From positions 124,001-188,000 of the forward strand of contig JAOALB010000086.1 of assembly GCA_025331125.1 (NCBI GenBank): a stretch of 64,000 bases of DNA. The letters are read 5' to 3'. This stretch comes from Mycogone perniciosa. Taxonomy: Eukaryota; Ascomycota; Sordariomycetes; Hypocreales; Hypocreaceae. Made by a program: the position numbers and the translations under genes. Of this stretch, positions 11,588 through 21,950 are shown piece after piece. The notes beneath the pieces are model-generated. The model was not told the DNA's origin and did not search any database. It was given only the letters and a program-made list of their open reading frames with translations. The stretch's first letter is position 1, and each line of letters starts with the position of its first letter.

Positions 11588-13126
11588 CTACTTCCCTGGC
11601 AGAGGCCACACGACGTTGCCGCACTTGTCGTAGTCTCGCACCCATGTCCTGATCCTGTCCACGACCCATCCGCTTGTCCATTGGTCCTCCGCCTTTTCTT
11701 CCTTCTTCCTCGGATGGCCATGCTTGATCTTCTCGCTGATCCCACAGATGCCCTTGTGGAAGCGGTACTGCAAGCAGCCCTCGTCGGCCTCACACGCCAT
11801 TTGGCAATGGTAGAAGCTCAAGTGAGCCTCTAGTTCAAGTTTGGACAAGTTGTCCTTTTTGGCACGCTCCAGTTCCCAGTCCTCATATGAGTGCGCTGTG
11901 GCGTTCAGGTAGAAGACGTCGTCGCTCAAGTTGTCCCAGTCTGGTCGGCTAGGGGCAAGCCGCTGCGAAATGAATCGGTGGTATAGGTCCTTGAAACGCA
12001 TAGGGGATGCAAACTTTCGCTCTTGTTCAAAGGCGTAAAGGTCCGACAGCTCCTCGCTCCCCACGTGGTGCATTGTCGCGATGGGCTGGCACCACTCCTG
12101 CTTCGAGTACGGGATCGTGAACGGTTTCTCTCCGTTAATCGTTGGCCACTAAAGAATTCGTCTCACCTCCTTTCCAAAAGCTGGTCGATGCAGGGGTTCT
12201 CTGCTTACCGTGTTCTTCACCTCAATACCAGTTGCCTCCTTCAACGCCTTGGCAAACATAAGGTCACCACAGCATACTCCCTTTGTCTCCTCATCCCAAC
12301 GGTTTGCCACGTCCGTCTCTCCCTCCAAAAACGTCCGCATGGCTGTCTTAGACACAAGGTAGCCACTGCCGCCATGCCCGAAGGGAAAGTCGCCCAACAT
12401 CGCAACACTTCCGAAGTATAGTGGTTTTGAAGGTTTCAGTTTCTTCAGCCACTCAACCAGCGTTGGCCACACCACATACGTGTCGGCGTCAACAAAGAGG
12501 TACCAATCGTAGTTGGGTCGCATTTTGAACGTCTTCTCGGCAATGTGGACGTTCTTGTACTTGTCCAGCGCCCAGCCCTCGGATGCGGTGTCGGTGTGCT
12601 TGTTGCAGCTCTCCTGGTCGGCCCCACACTCTTTTTGGCGGAAGTATATGTCGAAGTCCTTGTTGGAGAGTTTCACTGACTCAAGGACTTTGTCGAGGCT
12701 ATCATAGATCGAGTAGCCTGCTATCTTCTGTTCTTTGTCGCTGAATATGAGGAACTCTGGCAGGCACTTGAGGTTGGTCACCAGCTGGGTCGGAACCTTG
12801 ATGTATGCCTCGGAGGCTCCTGTTTTCATGACAAGAAGGATGTTGGAAGTATCGGGGAAGTGGGCACAATCAAACTTGAATGTGCTCGTCTTGTTGAGGG
12901 CTATGTCCGAGAGTCTATCCTCCCCATGGCTCTTCGTCTCTTCTGGGTGTAAGTATCCATCTGCATGTGGGTTTTGCTCAGTTTGGAGCGAATCGCCACA
13001 GTAAATTCCATCAAGACATAATGTCTCCAACCTCACTGAGACGCTTAGCAATGCGCCCACGAAGATACTAAAAACAATGAACAAAATGACGGGGCGTCGA
13101 GATAGCATGTTTTGCCCGAGAAGCAT
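11588..13126 (-). CDS. Type II membrane glycosyltransferase, GT31/fringe-like with cysteine-rich tail
   Basis: Two exons on the minus strand (12209-13126 and 11588-12148) join in phase 0 to 492 aa. The start at 13126 is the first ATG; a longer open frame upstream has none. Residues ~12-32 are a single hydrophobic anchor preceded by Arg residues, the type II Golgi topology. The lumenal part contains WYLFVDADTYV, with Asp213-Ala-Asp215 as the DxD metal/nucleotide-sugar motif, and later FGHGGSGYLVS and CCGDLMFAKAL, as in fungal GT31 (DUF604-type) enzymes. The C-terminal ~100 residues include CQMACEADEGCLQYRF, resembling an apple/PAN-type cysteine module. Donor sugar and acceptor cannot be inferred. 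Role: probable Golgi glycan modification. Confidence 0.85.
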
Positions 13127-14226
13127 ATTGACTAAAACGAGAGAAATAGATTGGCTGCTAGTTAAACCACCGAGTGGCCAAGCAGGATACTCGCACGCGC
13201 TTGGTCTATCGCATAATGCCAAGGGATCAAGAAGGAAACAACATCAATACCGACTTTGGAGGGAGACAGCAAAACATCGATGGAGCAAAAAGGGAGCACC
13301 AAGTGTTCCAGGACCGTGGAACTGGAGCACACTTATTAATGAAGGCTCTAACTACTACTATGGAGTACAACATATTACGGAGTACTCGGCGGTCAGTTGC
13401 GCAGCCAGCTGAGTATACCCATGTCCCCTGGTGGTCCGCGAGTTTCATTGCGTCTTCCTGATTCCATCGGCTTCGGAGTACTCTGTATAACCTCTTCATT
13501 GATAGGATTTTATGGAATACCGAGTACTCTATAGTGGTGCTAAATAAAATATCGGCGAAGCTAATTTCGTAGCCATTCCCGAAACACGAAACACAATGTG
13601 AGTCGGTTGACTGAGCTGGGCCAGCCTTAATAGTACTATTACCATTACTATGTACTTCGCCAAAGACAGAGATGTGAGAACGTCCACTGCCATTTTCACA
13701 TGTACCGACATGGTCGTAATACTCGTGAACTCCGGCATGGATTCAACTCCTATTGGAAAGGGGGATTTAATAGTACTCCGTACGTGCTTCGCACTTCGTA
13801 TTACTCCAGCCTTCTTCATCCTACTACTACTACTACTTGGTAGTTGCGGCTCCCACATCCTTCGTGCATGGATTGGATGAACTTATTGGTCATTAGGAGC
13901 AACCATGTCTCAGCTCTCTCGCTTTTTCTTGGTGTCATGCACCTTAACGAGGTGGTGTGTGGCAGATGCGAGATGCAGCTATTCGGCGTAATACATGCCA
14001 CACTTCCGCTTCGAGAAGGAGAAATCTGTCTGGATATCGCTTGGTACTTATTCACATATATAATGTTCTTATTAACATCCTTTTCAGGACTATTTCATGA
14101 GGGGACAATGCTACCATTTGCTTGTTCGTTGGTCTTCCTTTGGGACATGTGATGCCTTCAACAAATGGTTAATCAATCCTTAGCGCCCTCTCGTCAACCG
14201 GGCGTGAGCGTTACCATCTCATCGCA
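13127..14226. other. Intergenic region with repeats
   Basis: No gene is supported. It holds TACGGAGTA at 13376-13384, its reverse complement at 13774-13782, and a short CTA/TAC trinucleotide run near 13822-13840. The 5' flank of the glycosyltransferase lies at the left end. Confidence 0.45.
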
Positions 14227-15564
14227 TCATAATTCATCATGGGTCACGCCACCCTCTTCCGCAAACCTTCCATCCCACGGCTGGACTCTTCCCTCCGAAA
14301 TACCCACAATGAACTCGCTAATTCTGTCTGGCGAGATGGCCCCCTTGTATGGGAATACTTGTCCGTTGTGGGGGTTTTGTACCGCTAGGCCCTTGTCAGA
14401 CTGGATGCCGAGGTTGCGCTGCATGTCTGGATACTCGCGCGAGTCGACGGTGACGAATTTGAGGAACTCTTGGTACCGCTTCGCCGTGCGCTTCATGTTA
14501 TTGGTGTAGCGTTCGCGGTTGGCATCGTCGTTGGTGAGGTAGTAGACCAAAGACTTTCCCGACTAGATACGGGATCGTCAGCGTTGCGATGGCTTGTGGC
14601 TTTGAGGGAGGGATTTACTGAGAGGTACTTCATTTCATTTCGGCGCGTCATTTGCGGAATCAATTCTGCGGTGCATATCTCTAGTAGCTCCTTCAGAGAT
14701 CCAACGCTCTCCAAATCCGTAGCCATGTGCTGCGACTCATCGGGGTTGTTGTAGCACCAGACGCTGCTGGGCATATCAGCCACGGTAGCCAGGCCAAATG
14801 AATACCGATCGCGGTACTCATTAGCAAGGTCATGGAAGCGGGCTGCAAGGTTTATGTCCTCCTGCTGGAGTTGGGCGATAAAAACGAAATAGTCGCTGGC
14901 GATGAAGTCGTTGAGCTTTTGGATGTCGAGGTTTTGGACTGCTGGTCGGAGAGCTCGCTTAACGAAGGAGGTGATACTGAGACAATGTCAGCGACGTGGG
15001 AGTTGGAGACATATACGGAGTATAAAAGTGAGTGAGGCTTACGATGCGGCCTTTCGAGGGCCGCGATAGCGAGTTGCTGGGCCATCCCTTTGGTATAGTC
15101 GGATGGTATGGAATGATGTGACGTCCAGTTCCTGGCACAGCTCATGGGATGTCATGCAGTCAACGACCTTGGCCGCGCTGACTTCTTTCTGGACTGACTT
15201 CCATTCTCCAAGAAGAGATTTGCTGGTTTCACTTCGATGGGTCAGTTAGTTGCTTCTGAGATTGACGCCGCAATTATGCACTTACGACCGAGGCTGTATG
15301 GTTGAGCGTCTCGTAGCGTCAGTAAGGGTACATATATCAGTTCGTACATGTGTTGGATTTTCTTACAGCAACAACTGTTTCTCTACATCAGCAGCATGTC
15401 CAAGGCCGTTCATAGTGTTTGAGCTTACAAGCAAGTAATGTGTATTCCTGCTCAGCAAGATGCTGCTTCACCTCAGCTGCCCCACTGAGATCTGAGATGC
15501 TCAAGACGGTGCCAGAAAGCAGCCCGCATGTCAGTAGTAATAAACCAGTAAGTCTCGTCATCAT
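14227..15564 (-). CDS. ER-retained PDI-like protein without CxxC active site
   Basis: Six exons on the minus strand (15429-15564, 15367-15374, 15286-15293, 15043-15231, 14619-14976, 14227-14562) join in phase to 344 aa. Exons 2 and 3 are only 8 nt each. A signal peptide (MMTRLTGLLLLTCGLLSG) opens the protein and HDEL closes it. The first thioredoxin-like domain reads LLACFVAPRSETSKSLLGEW. Where canonical PDI has APWCGHCKSL, this protein has APRSETSKSL, so both active-site cysteines are Ser (51 and 54). The remainder resembles PDI b and b' domains (FIASDYFVFIAQL, SGKSLVYYLTNDDANR). No second CxxC domain is present. It is therefore a probable non-redox ER chaperone or binding subunit. It diverges from a prolyl hydroxylase gene across 348 bp. 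The splice model around the 8-nt exons is my inference from frame and homology. Confidence 0.82.
15014..15022 (+). repeat. TACGGAGTA element inside an intron
   Basis: An exact nonamer within the PDI-like gene intron 14977-15042. It is the only exact copy I found inside a gene body. Confidence 0.7.
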
Positions 15565-15912
15565 GACTTTAACGTGAGAAGAGGTCAATCACCAAGGAGT
15601 AATTGAGTGAAAAGGAAAAATCAAGATGGACAATAAACTTGGCCTTTCTTTCACTTACCCTTCTTCCCCCCCCCCTAGTTAGGCTTAAACATAATTCTAA
15701 AACAGTGGCCAAGGAAGATGCAGGGGTGCAACGTTTCGTGTTTCATCGAGTCCGTCTGGGCTTATGGATGGAGGGTGAGCTGCAGTCACAGAATAAAGCA
15801 CGGGGTCCTTCCTGACTCGGTCTTTTTAAAGATATTTATTTATTTATTTATTCGTGTTCACACTCGCAATTATTTTCCTTTTAAAGCTCGGCCTAATATT
15901 AAGAAAGCAAAA
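15565..15912. promoter_or_regulatory. Bidirectional promoter, PDI-like / prolyl hydroxylase
   Basis: These 348 bp separate the two divergent start codons. They contain a run of ten C at 15666-15675 and an ATTT tandem repeat at about 15834-15852, close to the hydroxylase ATG and so likely in its leader. The arrangement predicts co-regulation of the two ER-targeted products. No UPR consensus was recognised. Confidence 0.55.
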
Positions 15913-16785
15913 ATGGTGAATTGTCGAGGTTTGATACGTTGTTGGCTGGCCTTTGCAGCTATCGCCGCGGCTAGAGCTAAGGATCAACAACTTCCGCTCT
16001 CTGAAAAGACAGCGTCCGTTCCAGCAAACTATGAATGCATGGATGCTCCCTACAAGGTCCATCTCTTGAGCAAGTCGCCTATGGTTATTTACATTGAGGA
16101 TTTCATTACACCCGATGAGCGAGCACATTTACTACACCTAGCGTAAGCCATTTCGCTCTACTCACCTACCCTATAACAGCTTCGAAATCGATCATTGAGA
16201 TGTAACAGGCAAGATCGGTTCAAACACTCAGCCGTCCTCGGCTCAGCAGGCGACTCGGCCATCCACTCCGTTCGAACCTCTCAATCCACAACCGTCGAGA
16301 GAGACGCTATCGTTCGCTGCATCGAAGCCCGCGCTCTCTCCTTCCAAGGCTTCGACATCCCCGAATCACACCTCGAACCTATCCAACTCGTCAGATACGG
16401 CGCAGCGCAACACTACCACTTCCACACAGACTGGTTCACTGACAAGACACACGCTGCAGCGCCTCTAGGGGGAAATCGAATCAGTTCGTTCTTCGGATAC
16501 CTCAAGGCGGCCAACGTGACGGGCGGGGGCACCAACTTCCCCGTGCTGGACGCACCCCTAGATGAGCGCTGGTGTCGATTTGTGGATTGTGACGAGGAGT
16601 ATGAAGCCGGTGTGACGTTTAGGCCGGTGGAGGGGAATGCAGTGTATTGGGAGAATCTGTTGCAGGGTGGTCAGGGAGATCAGAGGACGTTGCATGCAGG
16701 ATTGCCGGTGGTGAGTGGCGAGAAGATTGGGATGAACATCTGGACGAGGCAGATGCCGCTGTCAGCGGAGATTCGTGGAGGGTGA
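15913..16785 (+). CDS. Secretory-pathway prolyl 4-hydroxylase-type 2OG-Fe(II) oxygenase
   Basis: Two exons (15913-16142 and 16209-16785) join in phase to 268 aa. Residues 1-22 form a signal peptide ending ARA. The oxygenase core has the iron-binding HxD at His149/Asp151 in HYHFHTDWF, the distal His239 in RTLHAGLPV, and Lys249 in SGEKIGMNIW for 2-oxoglutarate binding. GGGTNFPVLD is the usual strand between them. N-terminal motifs VIYIEDFITPDERAHLL are typical of the P4H catalytic family. It should hydroxylate peptidyl proline (or a related substrate) in the ER lumen. No HDEL is present at the C terminus (AEIRGG), so retention may require a partner. The divergent neighbour encodes an HDEL-bearing PDI-like protein. 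Confidence 0.92.
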
Positions 16786-17268
16786 TTTCCTGCGATAACG
16801 ATCAATGGTGTATGATGTATAATGTTCCTTTTCACGATTCGCTCAAGCATGGTTGACAATAGCTGCTGATGTGTCAGTTGATGGCATCGTGCTGATTGTC
16901 CGAGAGGGAGAATGACTGCTTAAGAATGACTCAAGGCAGGTGAAAATGACATCGCTTCATTAGCAGCAGGTACACTTGACTAGCTGTCTGATACTTGAAT
17001 AGATTTGGGCTGCTGGGAACAGAGGTGGTCTCCCCTGCACCACAACTCTCCGCGATTCACTACCCAGCATCATCATAACCAACACAGAATCAGTCAGTCT
17101 CTCACCGCGTATCCAGATACTTAACCTTCAGCATCCCCCCTGACCAAGTGAATATTTGAATTATTCAAATAACCCACCAAGCCGCCGAAAATCGACCACA
17201 CATTGGTCTAAGCTCACCAAGAGAGAAGTTACGTTAAAAAAAAGACCAAGGAAAACGGAAAACCCTCC
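16786..17268. other. Intergenic region
   Basis: No gene is supported. It should hold the hydroxylase 3' UTR and the leader of the small membrane protein. Confidence 0.4.
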
Positions 17269-17565
17269 ATGGGCCAACAAACAACCATGAGTGAAGATCA
17301 CCCGGACTATCTGTGGAATGCCCTTACACAGGGAGGAACCCCAACACGAACTGCTATCTTTGGACTGCTCATTGGGGCAGTTCTCGGCGCCATACTCTTT
17401 GGGATTACTTACACCATAGCATGCCGACCACAGATAGAGGCGCGGCGACGAGAACGTGAAATTCGACGACTTCGAGCGGAAAGGCGGCGTCAAGATCAAG
17501 AGCAGTTTGAACTTCAGGAACTTCAGCAACAACAACAGCAACAACAACAGCAACAACAACGTTAA
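17269..17565 (+). CDS. Small single-pass membrane protein with poly-Gln tail
   Basis: A single exon encodes 98 aa; an alternative start is the Met at residue 7. Residues ~27-52 (TRTAIFGLLIGAVLGAILFG onward) form one transmembrane helix with GxxxG spacing. Then comes an Arg-rich amphipathic helix (residues ~55-73), and the last ~20 residues are nearly all Gln, encoded by mixed CAA/CAG codons. Positive charges after the helix suggest a cytosolic or matrix C terminus. I do not recognise a family. The composition is too structured for a chance frame, but the gene is short and unsupported by splicing. RNA evidence would decide. Confidence 0.5.
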   Translation: MGQQTTMSEDHPDYLWNALTQGGTPTRTAIFGLLIGAVLGAILFGITYTIACRPQIEARRREREIRRLRAERRRQDQEQFELQELQQQQQQQQQQQQR

Positions 17566-18649
17566 GGAGGTCATGGTCAATTCCACTGATGCAGGTTGGA
17601 TCTGCACGATCATCTGAAGAAATCTGGAATCACGATTCGACGATAAGCTGGGAGGAATGACTGCCAATTTAAGGGTAGCGTTGGCATGGCATGACCAATG
17701 ACTTATGATGGCTTCGGTTTCGAAGATGACTCAGTTACGGCGAAAGTCGATGAGCATTGAGCTGCCGGCCTTGAGTTGCGGCATTTGCTGGATATTCCAT
17801 AGAACAGGGCAGACCCGACCTCTCTCGAGAGGATACTGCTAAGAATCGCCACGATGGAAAATACCTCAATTAGTAGAATTTAACTTGAAAATGTCTAATA
17901 GTAGAGGTAGAGGTATTAGAGGTATTAGAGGTAGGGAATGAGACAAGCAAACAAGGTTTGGTCAACTTTCGATGTCGATGCTTTGATGGGCCATCACGTG
18001 ACCACGCGCCACAGGTTCAGTTCAGCGTATATGTGTAACCACCACCAAAGAATGGCAGTGATAGCAATAAATGGTTGTTTCTGTCGTCTCCAACGGGCCA
18101 AAGTATGGACATTGCTCGCGGCTCCAGACGAGCTCGCCATGTAGCTTCAACGGCTAACTCCCACCAAGGAGCCCAAGCACAAGCCCAAGCCCAGGGCCTG
18201 TCTCAGCAGCTTGAGGGACGACAGCGTCAACAACGCCTCCAGGTCCAGGTGACGCCAGATGCTCACCGAACGCCTGACAACCAACGCCCTGGGGGCTATC
18301 AGCATGGCGCTATAGCTCCTCCGCCCAATCCTTTTCGCCTCCATAGATGTAAGTCATTGCAGTAATTTCTTAGGTAGACATGCACCCAAGCACCTTGAGT
18401 CCTTAATCGCCCTCCCTGTTATCAGCATTTCCTCAGCTCCTTAGCAGCCTACCTTACGCAACTTTCATCTGATCTTTTCCAATTGCCTTTTTTTCTGCCA
18501 TAAAAGCCTAACCTTTTTATTTTCTTCTACCTGCATAAACTTCAAACTTTCTGCAACCTTGCCTTTTCATTCATTCACTCTTTTACTTTGCCTCACCCTA
18601 GTCGTTCTTTAAAAAGGCACACTGTACCTTCATTCCTTTATTCCTTGAC
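17566..18649. other. Intergenic region upstream of APC10
   Basis: It contains an imperfect minisatellite (AGAGGTATT units, 17894-17938) and a CACGTG box near 17996. From about 18370 it is strongly C/T-rich, like a leader. An open frame from ATG 18105 to 18349 (Gln/Ala-rich) could be an alternative 5' exon of APC10, but the splice phase is not convincing. Confidence 0.4.
17894..17938 (+). repeat. Short minisatellite of AGAGGTATT-type units
   Basis: About four imperfect copies of a 6-9 nt unit (AGAGGT / AGAGGTATT) in tandem, in the noncoding region upstream of APC10. Confidence 0.7.
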
Positions 18650-19960
18650 ATGACTTCCATTCTGCCCTTTTCTATTTTTCAGGAAACCTCCCATCTGCCA
18701 GAGTCACCTCCACTGCCCTGCTTCAAGCCTGCCCATAATCGTCCTCCCCTTCAGGAGCTACCTACCTCTCCTTCCGGGACTCTCCTCTATCACAGACAGC
18801 CAACTTGGCGGCCATTTCCTTCCGTAGACAAGGAAAACCTCGAGGCCATCATGATGAACTTTGCACGGAACCAGAGGATCGCCTCTCAAGAACGCCGCCA
18901 AGTCACCCATAGACACCGTCATCTTCAGATCATTCGCCGTTGGCTCGAGCGTGGCCCTCGAGAAATTCCTCGCCAGTCCACTGTTGCTAATATGGGCCCA
19001 GCCACTCGTGTGAATGCCAACCATCGGCTCAGTCTGCAATTCGACTCTGATGGCTCCGATTCTGAGCCGGATCTGAGTGTTCTGGGTATGACCCGCCGTG
19101 GTGTCGAGGCTCGTCTGGAGCAGCACCTCGGTTCCCTGACATACGACGAGGAGGCTCTTTCTCAGGATCATTACGAAATCGAGGACACTAGTGTCGAGGA
19201 GCAGGTTGATATCGAGGAAGAGCAGGAAGTAGCACCTTTGGTGGACCCTGCTACTCTTGGGCTCAAGGAGATTTCCAACCTGGGCAAGTTCACTGTCAGC
19301 AGCCACAAGCAGGGCAACGGTGTTGAAGAGCTTCGAAGCGATGATCTGAAGCTCTACTGGCAGTAAGTTTCTTCTTGTGGCATCTTGATTCTGAATGGAC
19401 ACATCGTGCTAACCCTGGATTTCAGATCAGATGGTCCGCAGCCGCACAAGCTTACAGTGTACTTTGTCAAGCGCGTGGGCATTCGCGACATCCGTTTCTA
19501 CGTTGACTACAATGAAGATGAGTCCTATACCCCTACCAAGATTATCTTCAAGTCGGGAACCAGCGAGAACAACCTCATTGAATTTGCCACCATGAACCTC
19601 GACAGCCCATTCGGCTGGCAACAGGTTCCCATTGCCGGCGCAGGTGGTGATCCTGACGGCAACACTCTCGTCTCCTATGTACTGCAGATGCAGATCCTCG
19701 AGAACCACCAGAACGGCAAGGACACGCACTTGCGTGGAATAAAAATCTACGCCTTTGATGCGGACGCGGTCCAAGGAGCCGACCATGATAACAGTCGTGT
19801 GGAGGAGATGATGGACACGACTGGAAGCACCGACAGTCAGATGGGAGGCGATCTTCCCAAGCTGAATGACATCGCTCAGGCATTGACCTCTGCAAGACTT
19901 GAAGGCGGCGAGACGGGATTCACCATTCCCGACTTTATGCGGGAGCCTGAGATTCGATAG
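18650..19960 (+). CDS. APC10: Anaphase-promoting complex subunit 10 (Doc1)
   Basis: Two exons (18650-19362 and 19426-19960) join in phase to 415 aa. The N-terminal ~190 residues are a fungal extension rich in Arg, Pro and acidic residues. The DOC domain follows from about residue 200, beginning LKEISNLGKFTVSSHKQGNG and continuing through LYWQSDGPQPHKLTVYF, VGIRDIRFYVDYNEDESYTP and LRGIKIYA. The last two residues are Ile-Arg, the IR tail by which Doc1/APC10 docks onto the TPR subunit Cdc27/APC3. Doc1 increases substrate binding and processivity of the APC/C ubiquitin ligase. A strong 3' splice site (TTTTTCAG at 18675-18682) lies inside the first exon, so a different 5' exon joining at 18683 is possible. 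This would change only the N-terminal 11 residues. Confidence 0.92.
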
Positions 19961-21950
19961 GTGATCAGTTTATGAGAGGGGGGATTATCATGATAAAAGT
20001 GTAGGTCTTGCATTTGTACAGCGGGCAGGCATATGAACATGCATGCATTTGGACACGGTCATAATGACATGATGACTGGATGGAGATTTACCTAGGTACG
20101 GAGTAGAAATGAATGCAAATTCTTAATACTGTCTATTCGTTTGGGGGAATGTTTCGGCCAGGCGGCTGCCAACAGGCGTACTTCGTACACAAGGCTGAAG
20201 AAATGCACTGTCTGCCACCACCAACGTGTGTATGTAGGTCGCACTAATGGGTGATGACGTCTATACAAAGTTGACTACGATCGACTGTTGGTGATATTCT
20301 CTCTCAAGCCATCGTCCTGATGGTGGCACTCCAAGTTGTTGGCCCACCAACGCTACGTGAAATACCCAACTCTATCTGTTGTGTTGCCTTGCTACCAGTA
20401 ATACCCAACAACATGGGCATAGCATAGCCTTGTGGGTCGCCGTGGTCAAGTGATGATTTATGAGGCTTAGTCGGGGAGTTCTAGATATGGAACCGATTTG
20501 AAATACCACTCGCAGAGGGCATGTGAAGTCGTCTTGGTAGAGTCGTGGGGGATTCGAAAAACGCCCGACAAGTTGAAGTATCATGAGGCTGGAAGGCTCT
20601 CTGTTGGACGGTGGGCGGCCGGGGAAAATGATGTCGCCGCCCGGTTTCTGATCGGCATCTCGGCCAAGTCAAGATGGCTAGTTGATGTCGAGGCAGTGCT
20701 GGAGTACTAGTGGTAATTTTTGATGGGTTTTGCTTTCAGTCAGTCAGTTCTCACAGGTAGGTGGTGCTCAAGTACTCCGTACTGTGAGCGATAAAAAAAT
20801 TACACTTTCGAGAGTCTGGGGAATTTGACCCCATCATCTGGATAACTCGGCATTGGAGAACACAGACGAGGTGTCGGATCTTTTGGCATCCGTGCTGACG
20901 AGCGTCCGGAAGAGGGTGTCTCGATTGGGTAGCCTAAAGTGTTACGGGATGTGTGGCGTGGATCAACGGATTGATGTTGGGGTCTTTTGCTGCTAAAGCT
21001 GCTAAATGGACAAAATGGGATGATGTGTAATTTTGGTGTCGATTTCCATACATAGTACCTAGTACTCCATACATAGTATAGTACTCCGTACGGAGTAGTG
21101 TTGGCTGATATGAATAAGCTTGATGGTATCACGGAGTACTATGGGTAGTACGAAGTATTGCAAGCGTGAAATACGAAGTACGCTGCGAAGTCATCTGCTC
21201 GTACTTTGTACTCCGTACTCCGTACTCGTACGTAAAACGCAGCAGCCCTGGCTTGGCATCAGACAATTGGTGTCGCATTCATCGTATGTGCGCTGATGCC
21301 TGGGCTCATTACCTTAGTACCTTGTGTAGTACGGAGTACATATTATTAACTGGGCGTCTCAATCTCTCTACGAAGTATACAGGAGGCTGTGAAATCAATT
21401 GGATCAATCACATCACAACATCAAAATCCACACCGAAATCAGCCCCAAAAAGAGAAGAATGCAAGCCGAGAAAAACGGATTAAATGACCCCCGCACGGCC
21501 CAAGCACTGCCGAGCTTCGCGTTCTCCACTCTTAAACGACAGGTGATGAACACGGCTGTGTCCAGAACCATTCTAGTACTACCCAACTCAGTAGTAGCCC
21601 TGTGTGGAAGCATGTATCTCCTTTGGGCGCCAGATGTATCCCTATGCCTGCAAAACCGTTTGAATGATACCTCCCTAGCACTGCCTAGTATGTATGCAAT
21701 ACATGCAGTGGCTGTTCTGCCTGAGTTTCACTCGCCGCCGACGTCAAGAGCGAACTTAATAAAACCCCCAAAGCTCCTCCTCTTCGTTGTTTTTATTCCC
21801 CCCTCCACTTCCATCGGTTCTGCAGAAACACCAATCGGTTTCTTATTCTGATCCGCACTGCAGCTCGTCTTCGATCATCGCGATACTCCCTGACAGACCA
21901 AGTCTTAGCCTTACTTAGTCTTATAAACAACTCTTACACAGCTTGCGACC
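19961..21950. other. Gene-poor region with dense TACGGAG repeats
   Basis: About 2 kb with no supported gene. Exact TACGGAGTA elements lie at 20097, 20773, 21082-21097, 21209-21224 and 21330, with TACGAAGTA variants around 21150-21180. The final 150 nt form a pyrimidine-rich leader for the stomatin-family gene. Confidence 0.5.
21058..21240. repeat. Cluster of TACGGAG / TACGAAG elements
   Basis: The densest cluster in the window. It includes the perfect 16-bp palindrome TACTCCGTACGGAGTA at 21082-21097 and a tandem reverse array (TACTCCG twice, then TAC) at 21209-21225, with several one-base variants between. Confidence 0.8.

Noticed and set aside
13127..13222. N-terminal extension of the GT31-like protein
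   Set aside because: The frame is open but has no ATG. The start at 13126 places the transmembrane anchor correctly for a type II protein.
21399..21851. 150-codon plus-strand frame
   Set aside because: No motifs or splice support, and it lies at the edge of a repeat-dense noncoding region and the stomatin leader.
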